From Acidobacteriota bacterium (GTDB lineage Bacteria; Acidobacteriota; JAAYUB01): 54,420 nucleotides of DNA. Below the pieces are notes generated by a model. That model saw only the letters and a list, made by a program, of their open reading frames with translations, was not told where the DNA came from and ran no database searches. This document shows positions 45,409 to 52,488 of this stretch, piece by piece. The translations under genes were made by a program, and so were the position numbers. The stretch spans positions 1 through 54,420 of the forward strand of contig JAGNHB010000039.1 of the NCBI GenBank assembly GCA_018001935.1, given 5' to 3'. The first letter of the stretch is position 1. Each line of letters starts with the position of its first letter.

Positions 45409-45759
45409 TCATCGCACGATAACCACCAGGAACTCCAGGGGCTCGTCACCGGTGTTGGCGATGCCGTGGGAGTGCCCCCGCCTGGTCACGAAGGTGTCGC
45501 CGGGCAGCGCGTCCACCTCGACCCCGTCGTCACGCTAACGGCCCTGGCCGGAGAGGATGACGCAGACTTCCTCGTCCGACGTGTGGATGTGGCCCCCGAT
45601 GGACGCCCCGGGGTCCAGGCTCAGCCGCCCGATCATCTTGAAAGGACTCCCCCCGGGGGCCGCGTCGTGCGGCAGGGGGTCGCGCCCCCAGCATCCGCCG
45701 CTCCCGCCGTGGAAGTTCTCCCGGCGGACGGTTTCGCTTCGTTGAAATTTCCAGATCAT
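45409..45759 (-). pseudogene. cupin-domain protein broken by one amber codon
   Basis: The frame from ATG 45,759 reads a cupin: motif 1 GGHIHTSDEEVCVILSGQG, then a TAG at 45,537-45,535, then in the same frame RDDGVEVDALPGDTFVTRRG and GHSHGIAN, motif 2, to a TGA at 45,409. Both metal-binding motifs are present, 116 codons in all. Only the single TAG prevents a full-length protein. The ribosome site is GAGGCGGG. TAG ends other genes here (gpsA, the OTC gene), so it is not a sense codon. A point mutation or a read error explains it best. It stands 37 bases ahead of the TPR-C39 gene, so loss may affect coupling. Confidence 0.8.
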
Positions 45760-45815
45760 GGTCCCGCCTCGGCGGGGATTGTAGCAGAAAAGGAGACGGA
45801 AGTCAGGAGGAAGGT

Positions 45816-46010
45816 TGTTAGGCTGAAGGCTGTTAGGCTGAAGGCTGTCAGGCTGAAGGCTGTCAGGCTGAAGGCTGTTAGGCTGAAGGCTGTTAGGCTG
45901 AAGGCTGTCAGGCTGAAGGCTGTTAGGCTGAAGGCTGTTAGGCTGAAGGTTGCCAGGCTGAAGGTTGCCAGGCTGAAGGTTGCCAGGCTGAAGGTTGTCA
46001 GGCTGAAGGG
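45816..46010. repeat. 15-bp tandem array, 13 units
   Basis: The unit GTTAGGCTGAAGGCT recurs 13 times; units vary between GTTAGG, GTCAGG and GCCAGG and the last drift to GAAGGTT and GAAGGGT. The order of variants shows local duplication. Both strands stay open because 15 is a multiple of three, giving false repeat peptides. Confidence 0.95.
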
Positions 46011-46049
46011 TTTGGGGTGAAGGGTTGACACTTCAGCCGGACGGGCATC

Positions 46050-46290
46050 CGCCTTTCTCTGCGGAGTGCGGCGCGCAGGCCGCCGGAGCGCCGCTTTGAC
46101 CGCGCCGCGCAGTCTTCGGAGCGGCGCGATGACCGGGGGGACAAGGTTCCCTGGAGCGGTCCGGGCGTCGGATGCGGAAGGCAATCACGGGTAGACGGCG
46201 CTCCGGCAGCCTGCGCGCCTTTCGCCATCGGCCAAGTTCAAGGTGGCGCTCCGGCGGCCTGCGCGCCGCACTCCGCAGGATGACAGCAGT
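46050..46290. repeat. dispersed repeat, module E (several copies)
   Basis: GCGGCGCGCAGGCCGCCGGA, GCGCCGCGCAGTCTTCGGAG and two inverted forms (GGCGCTCCGGCAGCCTGCGC, GGCGCTCCGGCGGCCTGCGC) lie in this stretch in both orientations. Confidence 0.8.
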
Positions 46291-46319
46291 GCTCCGGTTT
46301 CATCGATGCGATTTGCGAC

Positions 46320-46500
46320 GTTGACTTCGGTGTCGATGGCGACCGCGAAGGCGATGTCGACCACGATGGCGATGTCGACCGCGATGGCGATACCGATACC
46401 AATCAAACAAACTCCGGACCTACAGCCTAAACCCCTACAGCCTAAACCCCTACAGCCTAAACCCCTTTCGATTGCGACTGAGATACCGATACCGACAGGA
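46320..46500. repeat. GATGGCGATGTCGACC and TACAGCCTAAACCCC tandems
   Basis: ACGATGGCGATGTCGACCGC-type units (46,336-46,395), GATACCGATACC and three TACAGCCTAAACCCC units (46,420-46,465), ending in GATACCGATACCGACAGG. These echo the tandems at 38,450-38,545 in reverse. Confidence 0.8.
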
Positions 46501-46519
46501 TGACCTCCGGAACTGCGGC

Positions 46520-46925
46520 CCGACCCGGATAAACCGTAAAGAAACCACGGATGGACACGGATGGACACGGATCATCCGGACGCTCCTGGATCAAAAAAAC
46601 CAGGCGGTCTCAACCGCTCGCAAAGGCGCAAAGACGCCAAGTCTCGCAAAGCCGGAACCGGGAAAGGGGAATTTCTTCGCGAGCTTGGCGCCTTGACGAG
46701 AGCCGATCCGGATCCGGGTCTCGCAAGGGCGCAAAGCCCTCAAAGGAAAACGGACAGCCCTCGGATGCGTCCAAGGGCCCTGAAAGATCGCCTTCACCGT
46801 ATCGCCGCGCCGCCGGGGAAGACCTTCCGGAAGGTCTCTCACCACGGCACGGAGGCACGGGGAGGCGGCCTCTCCGATCACGGTCTGCGGGCCAAGCGCC
46901 GTCTCCTTGTCTCCGGTCTCCTCTC
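46520..46925. repeat. modules D and C, then composite repeat copy 3
   Basis: 46,520-46,700 is the inverted copy of 11,475-11,655 (ACGGATGGACACGGATGG, TCATCCGGACGCTCCTGGAT, then CGCAAAGGCGCAAAGACGCC). From 46,670 a module C palindrome, CAGCCCTCGGATGCGTCCAA, CTTCACCG, TTCCGGAAGG and CGGCACGGAGGCACGG follow in the order of the composite at 14,290-14,545. Nothing in 45,760-46,983 looks like a gene. Confidence 0.8.
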
Positions 46926-46983
46926 TCCGCAATTTCCCCTTGCATTTTCTGGCCGCCTGGTGTATTTTCCGCCCTCGCCTTGG

Positions 46984-47058
46984 GCCAGAGTAGCTCAGTG
47001 GTAGAGCAGGCGATTCGTAATCGTCAGGTCAAGGGTTCAACTCCCTTCTCTGGCTCCA
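46984..47058 (+). tRNA. tRNA-Thr (anticodon CGT)
   Basis: A full cloverleaf of 75 bases including an encoded CCA: acceptor GCCAGAG/CTCTGGC, D arm GCTC/GAGC, anticodon arm GGCGA/TCGTC with loop TTCGTAA (anticodon CGT, reading ACG), T arm AAGGG/CCCTT with loop TTCAACT. All four stems pair with one G-T wobble. It is followed by an integrase gene in the same direction and probably served as the attachment site. Confidence 0.97.
47030..47058 (+). other. probable attL core (3' end of tRNA-Thr)
   Basis: Integrases of the P4 type use the 3' part of a tRNA gene as the crossover site and leave a direct copy at the far end of the element. The T-arm and acceptor 3' side lie just before the integrase gene. 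No second copy was found up to 54,420, so the far end should be beyond the window. Confidence 0.5.
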
Positions 47059-47090
47059 TTTGACAAGTCCGACAACGTTCGCCGAAGAAC

Positions 47091-47121
47091 AAAGCCCTTG
47101 AGAAATCAAGGGCTTTTGATT
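47091..47121 (+). terminator. rho-independent terminator
   Basis: AAAGCCCTTGA and TCAAGGGCTTT form a perfect 11-bp stem with a GAAA tetraloop, followed by TGATTTTT. It ends tRNA transcription before the integrase promoter. Confidence 0.85.
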
Positions 47122-47154
47122 TTTCGGCAGTCCGTCCACGGCCGGGAGAGTCCC

Positions 47155-47183
47155 TTGAAATCCGCCATTAAATAGGGTATTAT
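47155..47183 (+). promoter_or_regulatory. putative integrase promoter
   Basis: TTGAAA (47,155-47,160), exactly 17 bases, TATTAT (47,178-47,183), each 5 of 6 to consensus, 56 bases before the integrase ATG. Confidence 0.6.
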
Positions 47184-47238
47184 TCAGGGGACCAGTGGTC
47201 TCTCGGAAGAGTGGTACCCTAATCGGGAGGATCTGACG

Positions 47239-48444
47239 ATGCCTAAACGGAAACGCGATGCCCTGACCGATGTCCAGGTCCGGCAGGTCAAGCCCAGGGA
47301 GAAGCCCTATAAACTGGCTGACGGTCGCGGACTATATCTCTTCGTCAAACCAAATGGGTCCCGGTTGTGGCGAATGGATATCAAAGTTTCAGACCGCTGG
47401 GTGACGCTGTCCTTCGGTGAGTATCCCTTGATCAGTCTTAAGGAGGCTAGGGACAAGCGGGATGATACCCTGAAGCTGAAGCGGGAGGGACGGGATCCGG
47501 TCCAGGTAAAAAAGGCCAAGGAAGCGGCTCAGGAAGCGGATTTGGCCACATTCGAAGTGGTCGCCCGGGAGTGGCAGGCCATGGCCGCCAAGGCTTGGAC
47601 GCCGGATTACGCAACCGGTATCTTGCGGCGATTGGAAAAATGGGTGTTCCCGTATGTAGGTGGCTGCCCCATGGGCAAATTGACGTCACCCGAAATCCTC
47701 TCCGTCTGTCACCGGGTGGAGGCAAAGAGCGCTTACACGGCACACCGGGTTTTGCAATTGTTCGGGAAAGTGTTCCGTTTCGCTGTCGCGAAGGGCCTGG
47801 TCGGGGTCAACCCCGCGTTGGGATTGTCGGATGTTTTGACCCCCCACCAAGAGGAACACCGCGCGACGCTCACGGATCCCAAGGCGATCGGCATCCTTCT
47901 CCGGGCAATGGATGGTTATACCGGTGACATTTTGACGAGGGCCGCGTTGCGCCTCACACCCTACCTGATCCTTCGACCCGGCGAACTCCGAAGCCTCGAG
48001 TGGGCCATGATCCATTTCGATGTGCCCGAAATCCGGTTCCCCGGGAAGAGGATGAAAATGAAAACGCTGCCCCCGCATATCGTTCCCCTGGCTCGCCAAG
48101 CCGTGGAAGTGTTGATGGATATTCATCCGGTGACAGGGAAAGGACGATACGTCTTCCCATCCGTCCGGAAGGACGGACGCCCGATGTCCGAGAACACCGT
48201 TCGTTCCGCCCTCATCCGCTTAGGGTACCGGGGAGACGAACAGACGGCCCACGGGTTCCGAGCCATGGCGGACACTCTCTTGAACGAGATGGGTTTCAAC
48301 CGCGATGCCATCGAGCGGCAGCTGGCCCACGGTGAACGGAACAAGGTCCGGGCTGCCTACAACCATGCCGAGCACCTGCCGGAGCGCCGGCGGATGATGC
48401 AGAAGTGGGCGGACTACCTCGACAAACTGAGAGGTCAGAAATGA
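47239..48444 (+). CDS. P4-type tyrosine site-specific integrase
   Basis: A 401-residue integrase. The N-terminal DUF4102 arm-binding domain has KLADGRGLYLFVKPNGSRLW and LSFGEYPLISLKEAR. The core-binding part follows (about 100-190). The catalytic domain shows R246 (LILRPGELRSLEW), HGFR (H338, R341), LAHGERNKVRAAYN with the nucleophile Y374. Typical of phage satellites and genomic islands inserted in tRNA genes. It lies 180 bases after tRNA-Thr and reads away from it. GC is clearly lower than the chromosome around it, a sign of transfer. The next gene overlaps its stop by four bases. Confidence 0.96.
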   Translation: MPKRKRDALTDVQVRQVKPREKPYKLADGRGLYLFVKPNGSRLWRMDIKVSDRWVTLSFGEYPLISLKEARDKRDDTLKLKREGRDPVQVKKAKEAAQEADLATFEVVAREWQAMAAKAWTPDYATGILRRLEKWVFPYVGGCPMGKLTSPEILSVCHRVEAKSAYTAHRVLQLFGKVFRFAVAKGLVGVNPALGLSDVLTPHQEEHRATLTDPKAIGILLRAMDGYTGDILTRAALRLTPYLILRPGELRSLEWAMIHFDVPEIRFPGKRMKMKTLPPHIVPLARQAVEVLMDIHPVTGKGRYVFPSVRKDGRPMSENTVRSALIRLGYRGDEQTAHGFRAMADTLLNEMGFNRDAIERQLAHGERNKVRAAYNHAEHLPERRRMMQKWADYLDKLRGQK

Positions 48445-49358
48445 ACCACCTCTATGCGTTCTCCAAGTGGGACCCCCTCCAGGGCGAGGTCCCCGAGGCG
48501 GCGAACGAGGTTTTCCGGTCGACGGTGCAGGCCGTTCGCTCGCTGGTGAAGGGCCGGACCCTTCCGGAGTTGGTCGAGGCGGTCCGGTTCATCCAGGCCC
48601 TGAAACTCGATTGGATGGAATCGACAGAAGGGGCGGCGCCGGGTGCCGGGGACCCGTCGAGCGGCGGCAATGCCTCGCCCGGCTTTCCGGCGGCGGAAGA
48701 ACTCGAAATCCTGAAGGACCGGACCGCTGACCTGAGTGCCCCGCAAGCCGGAATCCCGAACGCCAGGCCCTTCGAGTACTTCGCGGCCTGGGCCCTGTAC
48801 AAGGCGGCCGCGGTGGTCATCGCCATGGAACGCGTCACCCGGCTCAAGGACAGGGCGAACCCGCTCAAGCCTGACAAGGCTTCGGGTGCGAACGCCGACG
48901 AGCGGCGGCAATACGCGAACGCCCGGGAAAACATGCGGTGTTTTTCCGAGGAGTTCTACGAGGCGGCGAGCCACGCCGAGCAGCTCCAACAGCAATCGGT
49001 GAGCCAGCCGGATGAGGCCGTCGCGATGAACCGTCGCGAGATGGCGGACCTGGGCCGTCGGGGGGGGCAGGTCCGGAACCGGCCGACCCGGGAAGTTCGG
49101 CTGTGGGTCCTGCGGGAGTTCCGGGCGGTCTGGAAAAAGCGCCGGTGGGCGAGCGTCCGCCAGGCGGCGCGTTCGCTGCAGAAAAGCGCGATCGAGAAAG
49201 CCCGGGAGCTGCACGCCCCCTGCCTGTACGGGGACGAGGAGAATGCCTTCAGAACGATCTACACCAGATGGATCCTCCCCTACTACAACCGCTACCTGAA
49301 GGAAAAAGTGGTGGACCTAGCCGCTAGCGCTACTACCGCTGGCGGCCAGCTCCACTAG
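48441..49358 (+). CDS. hypothetical protein of the integrative element
   Basis: A 305-residue protein that I do not recognise. Its ATG overlaps the integrase stop (ATGA), so the two are translated together. It is soluble, largely helical and charged; residues about 60-95 are Gly/Pro/Ser-rich and probably a linker. The C-terminal third, with LGRRGGQVRNRPTREVRLWV, then KKRRWASVRQAARSLQKSAI and IYTRWILPYYNRYLKEKV, is basic and looks like a helix-turn-helix or other nucleic-acid-binding part. No membrane segment or enzyme motif is visible. Position between integrase and AlpA suggests control of excision or replication of the element. Confidence 0.75.
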   Translation: MNHLYAFSKWDPLQGEVPEAANEVFRSTVQAVRSLVKGRTLPELVEAVRFIQALKLDWMESTEGAAPGAGDPSSGGNASPGFPAAEELEILKDRTADLSAPQAGIPNARPFEYFAAWALYKAAAVVIAMERVTRLKDRANPLKPDKASGANADERRQYANARENMRCFSEEFYEAASHAEQLQQQSVSQPDEAVAMNRREMADLGRRGGQVRNRPTREVRLWVLREFRAVWKKRRWASVRQAARSLQKSAIEKARELHAPCLYGDEENAFRTIYTRWILPYYNRYLKEKVVDLAASATTAGGQLH

Positions 49359-49436
49359 ACGACGCGGTTTTCTTCTTGGGACAATCGCCTTGTCCGCACC
49401 GGGACCCTCCCGAATTTTCGCGGACAGAGACGAAAA

Positions 49437-49673
49437 ATGGGCTATCACTTCATCCCCGAGGCCGGTTTCCTCCGGTTGCACCAGATCATCGGCGCCCCGC
49501 GGCGGGGCATCCCCCCCATCATCCCGGTCTCGAAGACCACGTGGTACGAGGGCGTCAAGGACGGCCGCTTCCCGCGCCCCGTGAAGTTCGGCCGCCTGAC
49601 CCTGTGGCGCGTCGAGGACATCCGGGACCTGCTGACCGCCCTGAGCTGTGCCGCCCCCCTTCTGTCGAGGTGA
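49437..49673 (+). CDS. AlpA-family excisionase/regulator
   Basis: A 78-residue winged-helix protein. FLRLHQIIGAPRRGIPPIIP then VSKTTWYEGVKDGRFPRPVK and a closing WRVEDIRDLL is the AlpA pattern: recognition helix with the S-x-S/T-W-Y start and the FPxPVKxG beta wing. AlpA proteins activate integrase expression or bend DNA for excision in P4-like elements. The ATG follows AGAGACG. It lies 79 bases after the unknown gene and a few bases before a small frame and the primase. Confidence 0.9.
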   Translation: MGYHFIPEAGFLRLHQIIGAPRRGIPPIIPVSKTTWYEGVKDGRFPRPVKFGRLTLWRVEDIRDLLTALSCAAPLLSR

Positions 49674-49682
49674 GGGGCCGTC

Positions 49683-49877
49683 ATGCCCAGGAAAAACGAC
49701 CGTCACCCGGCCGGGCGGGGGGAAGACGCATCCGGCGATCTCGAGCGGCCCGATGTTCGCACTGGGGCCGACCGGCGGTCGAGGTCGAACCTGCCGCCGG
49801 CCCGTGAGTCGTGCCGGGAACCGAAGCGCTTGAGACGGTATCGCCCCAGGGCTGCCCGCTGGGCCCGCCGGAGGTGA
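49683..49877 (+). CDS. possible small basic protein
   Basis: A 64-residue frame in the gap between AlpA and the primase. A ribosome site (GTGAGGGG) lies just before its ATG. Its stop falls inside the GGAGGTGAGG ribosome site of the primase, as in packed phage operons. The product would be very Arg-rich (ends in RRYRPRAARWARRR) with no known motif. Such composition is also what random GC-rich DNA gives, so existence is uncertain. Confidence 0.4.
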   Translation: MPRKNDRHPAGRGEDASGDLERPDVRTGADRRSRSNLPPARESCREPKRLRRYRPRAARWARRR

Positions 49878-49880
49878 GGC

Positions 49881-52385
49881 ATGGCCGACCCCGTCGAGGC
49901 CTTCAAGGACCGGTTGGAAGCGCAGGGGCTGGGCAGGCCGGACGTCGTCCCGGACGGCCGGCTGCACCGCTTCGACACCCCGGGGGAAAAGCGTGGCCGG
50001 AAATCGGGCTGGCTGATCTACCACCCCGAAGGGATCCCCTCGGGGGCGTTCGGCTCCTGGAAGTCGGGAGAGAGTCACAAGTGGTCTCACCGGGAGCTGT
50101 CTTCCCTGCGCCCCGAGGAGCGCGACGAGTTCCGCCGCCGGATGGTGCAGGCTCGCTGGGCCCGGCAGGAGGCGAGACAGGCGGAACAGGGGGCGGCCCG
50201 GGAGCGGGCACGGGAGATCTGGGAAAATGCTGGCCCAGAGCGGGGGGACCACCCCTACCTCGTTCGGAAAGGCGTCCGCCCTTACGGGCTCCGCCGGCGG
50301 GGAGAGACCCTGGTGATCCCGGCCCGGAACGCCGAGGGGGAACTGCAGACCCTGGCCTTCATCGACCCCGCCGGGGCGAAGCGCTACCTCGCGGGCGGGT
50401 GCAAAGCCGGCTGCGTCCACCTGATCGGGGAACCGGACGGCCTCTCGCCCATCGGCCTGGCCGAGGGGTACGCCACGGCCGCTTCCGTCCACTTGGCCAC
50501 CGGGATGCCGGTGGCGATGGCCTTCGACGCGGGGAACCTCCCGGAAGCGGCCCGAATCACCCACCGGAATTACCCGGGGTGCCCCCTCGTTGTGTTCGGC
50601 GACGACGACCACGAGACGGCGGGGAACCCCGGCCGGCGCCAGGCCGAGGAGGCGGCGCAAGGCGTCAACGGCCGGGCGCTCTTCCCCCCGGGCCTGCAAC
50701 CCGGCGAGAGCGACTGGAACGACCTGGGCCTCCGGATCGGCACCGAAGCCCTGGGCAAAGTCATCGCGGACCTGCTGGAAGGCGGGGGGGATTCCCCCGA
50801 TGACGACCTCCCCCCGACACGCGTGGACAACATCGACGAGTACGGGGCCGAGACACACCGGCACGGTTGTTACGCCGCGACCAGTACGGGGGTCTGGCTG
50901 CTCCGCGAGGGCCGGGACGGCAACGTGGAGCGCTACAAGCTGACCAACTTCACCGCCCTGATCACCGGGCGAACCTTCCTCGACGACGGCGTCGAGTGGA
51001 GCGAGCAGTACGAGATCACCTGCCATTGCCAGGGCCGCCAGACCGTCGTCACCGTCCCCGCGACGCAGTTCTCGAGCCTGAACTGGGCGTACCGGTTGGG
51101 GCCGGGGGCGATCGTCTCCGCCGGCATCTCGGTCAAGGACCGGGCCCGCGCGGCGATCCAGTCCCTCTCGCTCGGGGAAACCCGGGAGAACTTCGTCTTC
51201 GTCCACACCGGTTGGGCCCACTACCAGAAGCAGAAGATCTTCCTCCACGCCCTCGGCGCCATCGGGCCGGACGGCCCCGTGCCCGGCGTCACGGTGGAAC
51301 TCCCGGAGCCGCTGGCCGGTTTCGCGTTCCAGGAAATCCCTTCGGCGGAAGAGACCCCGGCGTGCACGCGAAAAGTCCTCCACCTGCTGGAATCCGGGCC
51401 CCCGGCCAACCTCGTCCCGCTGGTGGCGGGCGTCTTCCGGTCCGTCCTGGGCGAGGTGGATTTCGGCATTCACCTGACGGGCCGGACCGGCAGCGGGAAG
51501 TCCGAACTCGCGGCCCGAATCCAGAGCTTTTTCGGGCGCCGGATGGACCCCCGGCGGCTGCCGGGCAGCTGGGCGTCAACGGGGAACTGCAACGAGCGCT
51601 ATGCCTTTATGCTGAAGGACTGCGTGTTCGTGGTGGACGACTTCGCCCCGGAGACGGGCACTGACGGCGCCCACCTCCACCGGGAGGCCGCCCGGCTTTT
51701 TCGCGCCATCGGGAACCACGCCGGGCGCGGGCGCCTGAACTCCGACCTCTCCATCCGGCAGGCCCGGCCGCCCCGGGGCCTGGTCCTGTCCACGGGGGAG
51801 GACGTCCCGAAAGGGCAGAGCATCCGGGCGCGGCTCGTCCTCCTCGAGATGGAGCCGCCGCCGCGGCAGGGGTCGGCGGAGCGCCAGCGGGTCTCCAGGG
51901 TCTGGGCGCAGTGCGCGGAGGACGCGGCGGACGGTTCCTACGAAAAATGCCTGGCGGCCTTCATTCACTGGGTCGCCCGAAATCACGACCGGGTTTTCGA
52001 ACAGCGGGCCCGGTTGGCCCGGGAATTCCGCAACCAATTTCTCCAACTGGGGGACCACCTACGGGCCCCGTCCGCGTTTGCGGAACTGGCCGCGGGCTTC
52101 CAGATTTTCCTGGATTTTGCCCGGGAGTCCCAGGCAATCCCGGACACCGAGTACACCCGTCGCTGGGACGACGCCTGGGAGGTCTTCACCACGGGCGTGG
52201 TGGCCCAGGCCGACTACCAACGGATGGCTGACCCCGTGGACAAGTTCTTCGACCTGCTGTCGGCCGCCCTGGGGTCCGGGCGGGCGCACCTGGCCGGGTC
52301 GAGGGGCGAGATGCCTACCGATTTCGCCCCCTGGGGGTGGCGGATGGAACCGAACGGCTCCCAGCGCGATATCAAACCATGGTAA
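49881..52385 (+). CDS. Toprim primase / DUF927-type helicase of a P4-like element
   Basis: An 834-residue replication protein. The N-terminal part has a primase-type beginning (LIYHPEGIPSGAFGSWKSG, then DHPYLVRKGV). A Toprim-like domain follows with IGLAEGYATAASVHLATGMP and LVVFGDDD. The C-terminal half is a DUF927-like ATPase: Walker A GRTGSGKS (534-541), Walker B VFVVDDF and a later arginine-rich segment. Such proteins prime and unwind the element's DNA, as P4 alpha protein does. The C-terminus ends GSQRDIKPW, shorter than I would expect. Base composition changes abruptly right after the stop, so the true end may have been cut by the AT-rich insertion. Confidence 0.88.
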   Translation: MADPVEAFKDRLEAQGLGRPDVVPDGRLHRFDTPGEKRGRKSGWLIYHPEGIPSGAFGSWKSGESHKWSHRELSSLRPEERDEFRRRMVQARWARQEARQAEQGAARERAREIWENAGPERGDHPYLVRKGVRPYGLRRRGETLVIPARNAEGELQTLAFIDPAGAKRYLAGGCKAGCVHLIGEPDGLSPIGLAEGYATAASVHLATGMPVAMAFDAGNLPEAARITHRNYPGCPLVVFGDDDHETAGNPGRRQAEEAAQGVNGRALFPPGLQPGESDWNDLGLRIGTEALGKVIADLLEGGGDSPDDDLPPTRVDNIDEYGAETHRHGCYAATSTGVWLLREGRDGNVERYKLTNFTALITGRTFLDDGVEWSEQYEITCHCQGRQTVVTVPATQFSSLNWAYRLGPGAIVSAGISVKDRARAAIQSLSLGETRENFVFVHTGWAHYQKQKIFLHALGAIGPDGPVPGVTVELPEPLAGFAFQEIPSAEETPACTRKVLHLLESGPPANLVPLVAGVFRSVLGEVDFGIHLTGRTGSGKSELAARIQSFFGRRMDPRRLPGSWASTGNCNERYAFMLKDCVFVVDDFAPETGTDGAHLHREAARLFRAIGNHAGRGRLNSDLSIRQARPPRGLVLSTGEDVPKGQSIRARLVLLEMEPPPRQGSAERQRVSRVWAQCAEDAADGSYEKCLAAFIHWVARNHDRVFEQRARLAREFRNQFLQLGDHLRAPSAFAELAAGFQIFLDFARESQAIPDTEYTRRWDDAWEVFTTGVVAQADYQRMADPVDKFFDLLSAALGSGRAHLAGSRGEMPTDFAPWGWRMEPNGSQRDIKPW

Positions 52386-52488
52386 ATCAGATTTCAAATC
52401 GATGCAATGTACTACCGAATCCATCTCTAATCATTAGTAGGGTAAGGGCCTTCTGGGCGAAAAGTTAATGGGACAGCAGGGAAAGGTG

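Noticed and set aside
45535..45537. Amber recoding (for example pyrrolysine) in the cupin gene
   Set aside because: TAG ends other intact genes here, and no pyl genes or recoding element are visible; mutation or error is simpler.
45816..46010. Possible CRISPR array
   Set aside because: Units are contiguous without spacers, and no cas gene is present.
45466..46184. Frames with repeated VRLKA or AFSLT peptides
   Set aside because: They translate the 15-bp tandem array; the unit length is a multiple of three, so no stops arise. No start signals.
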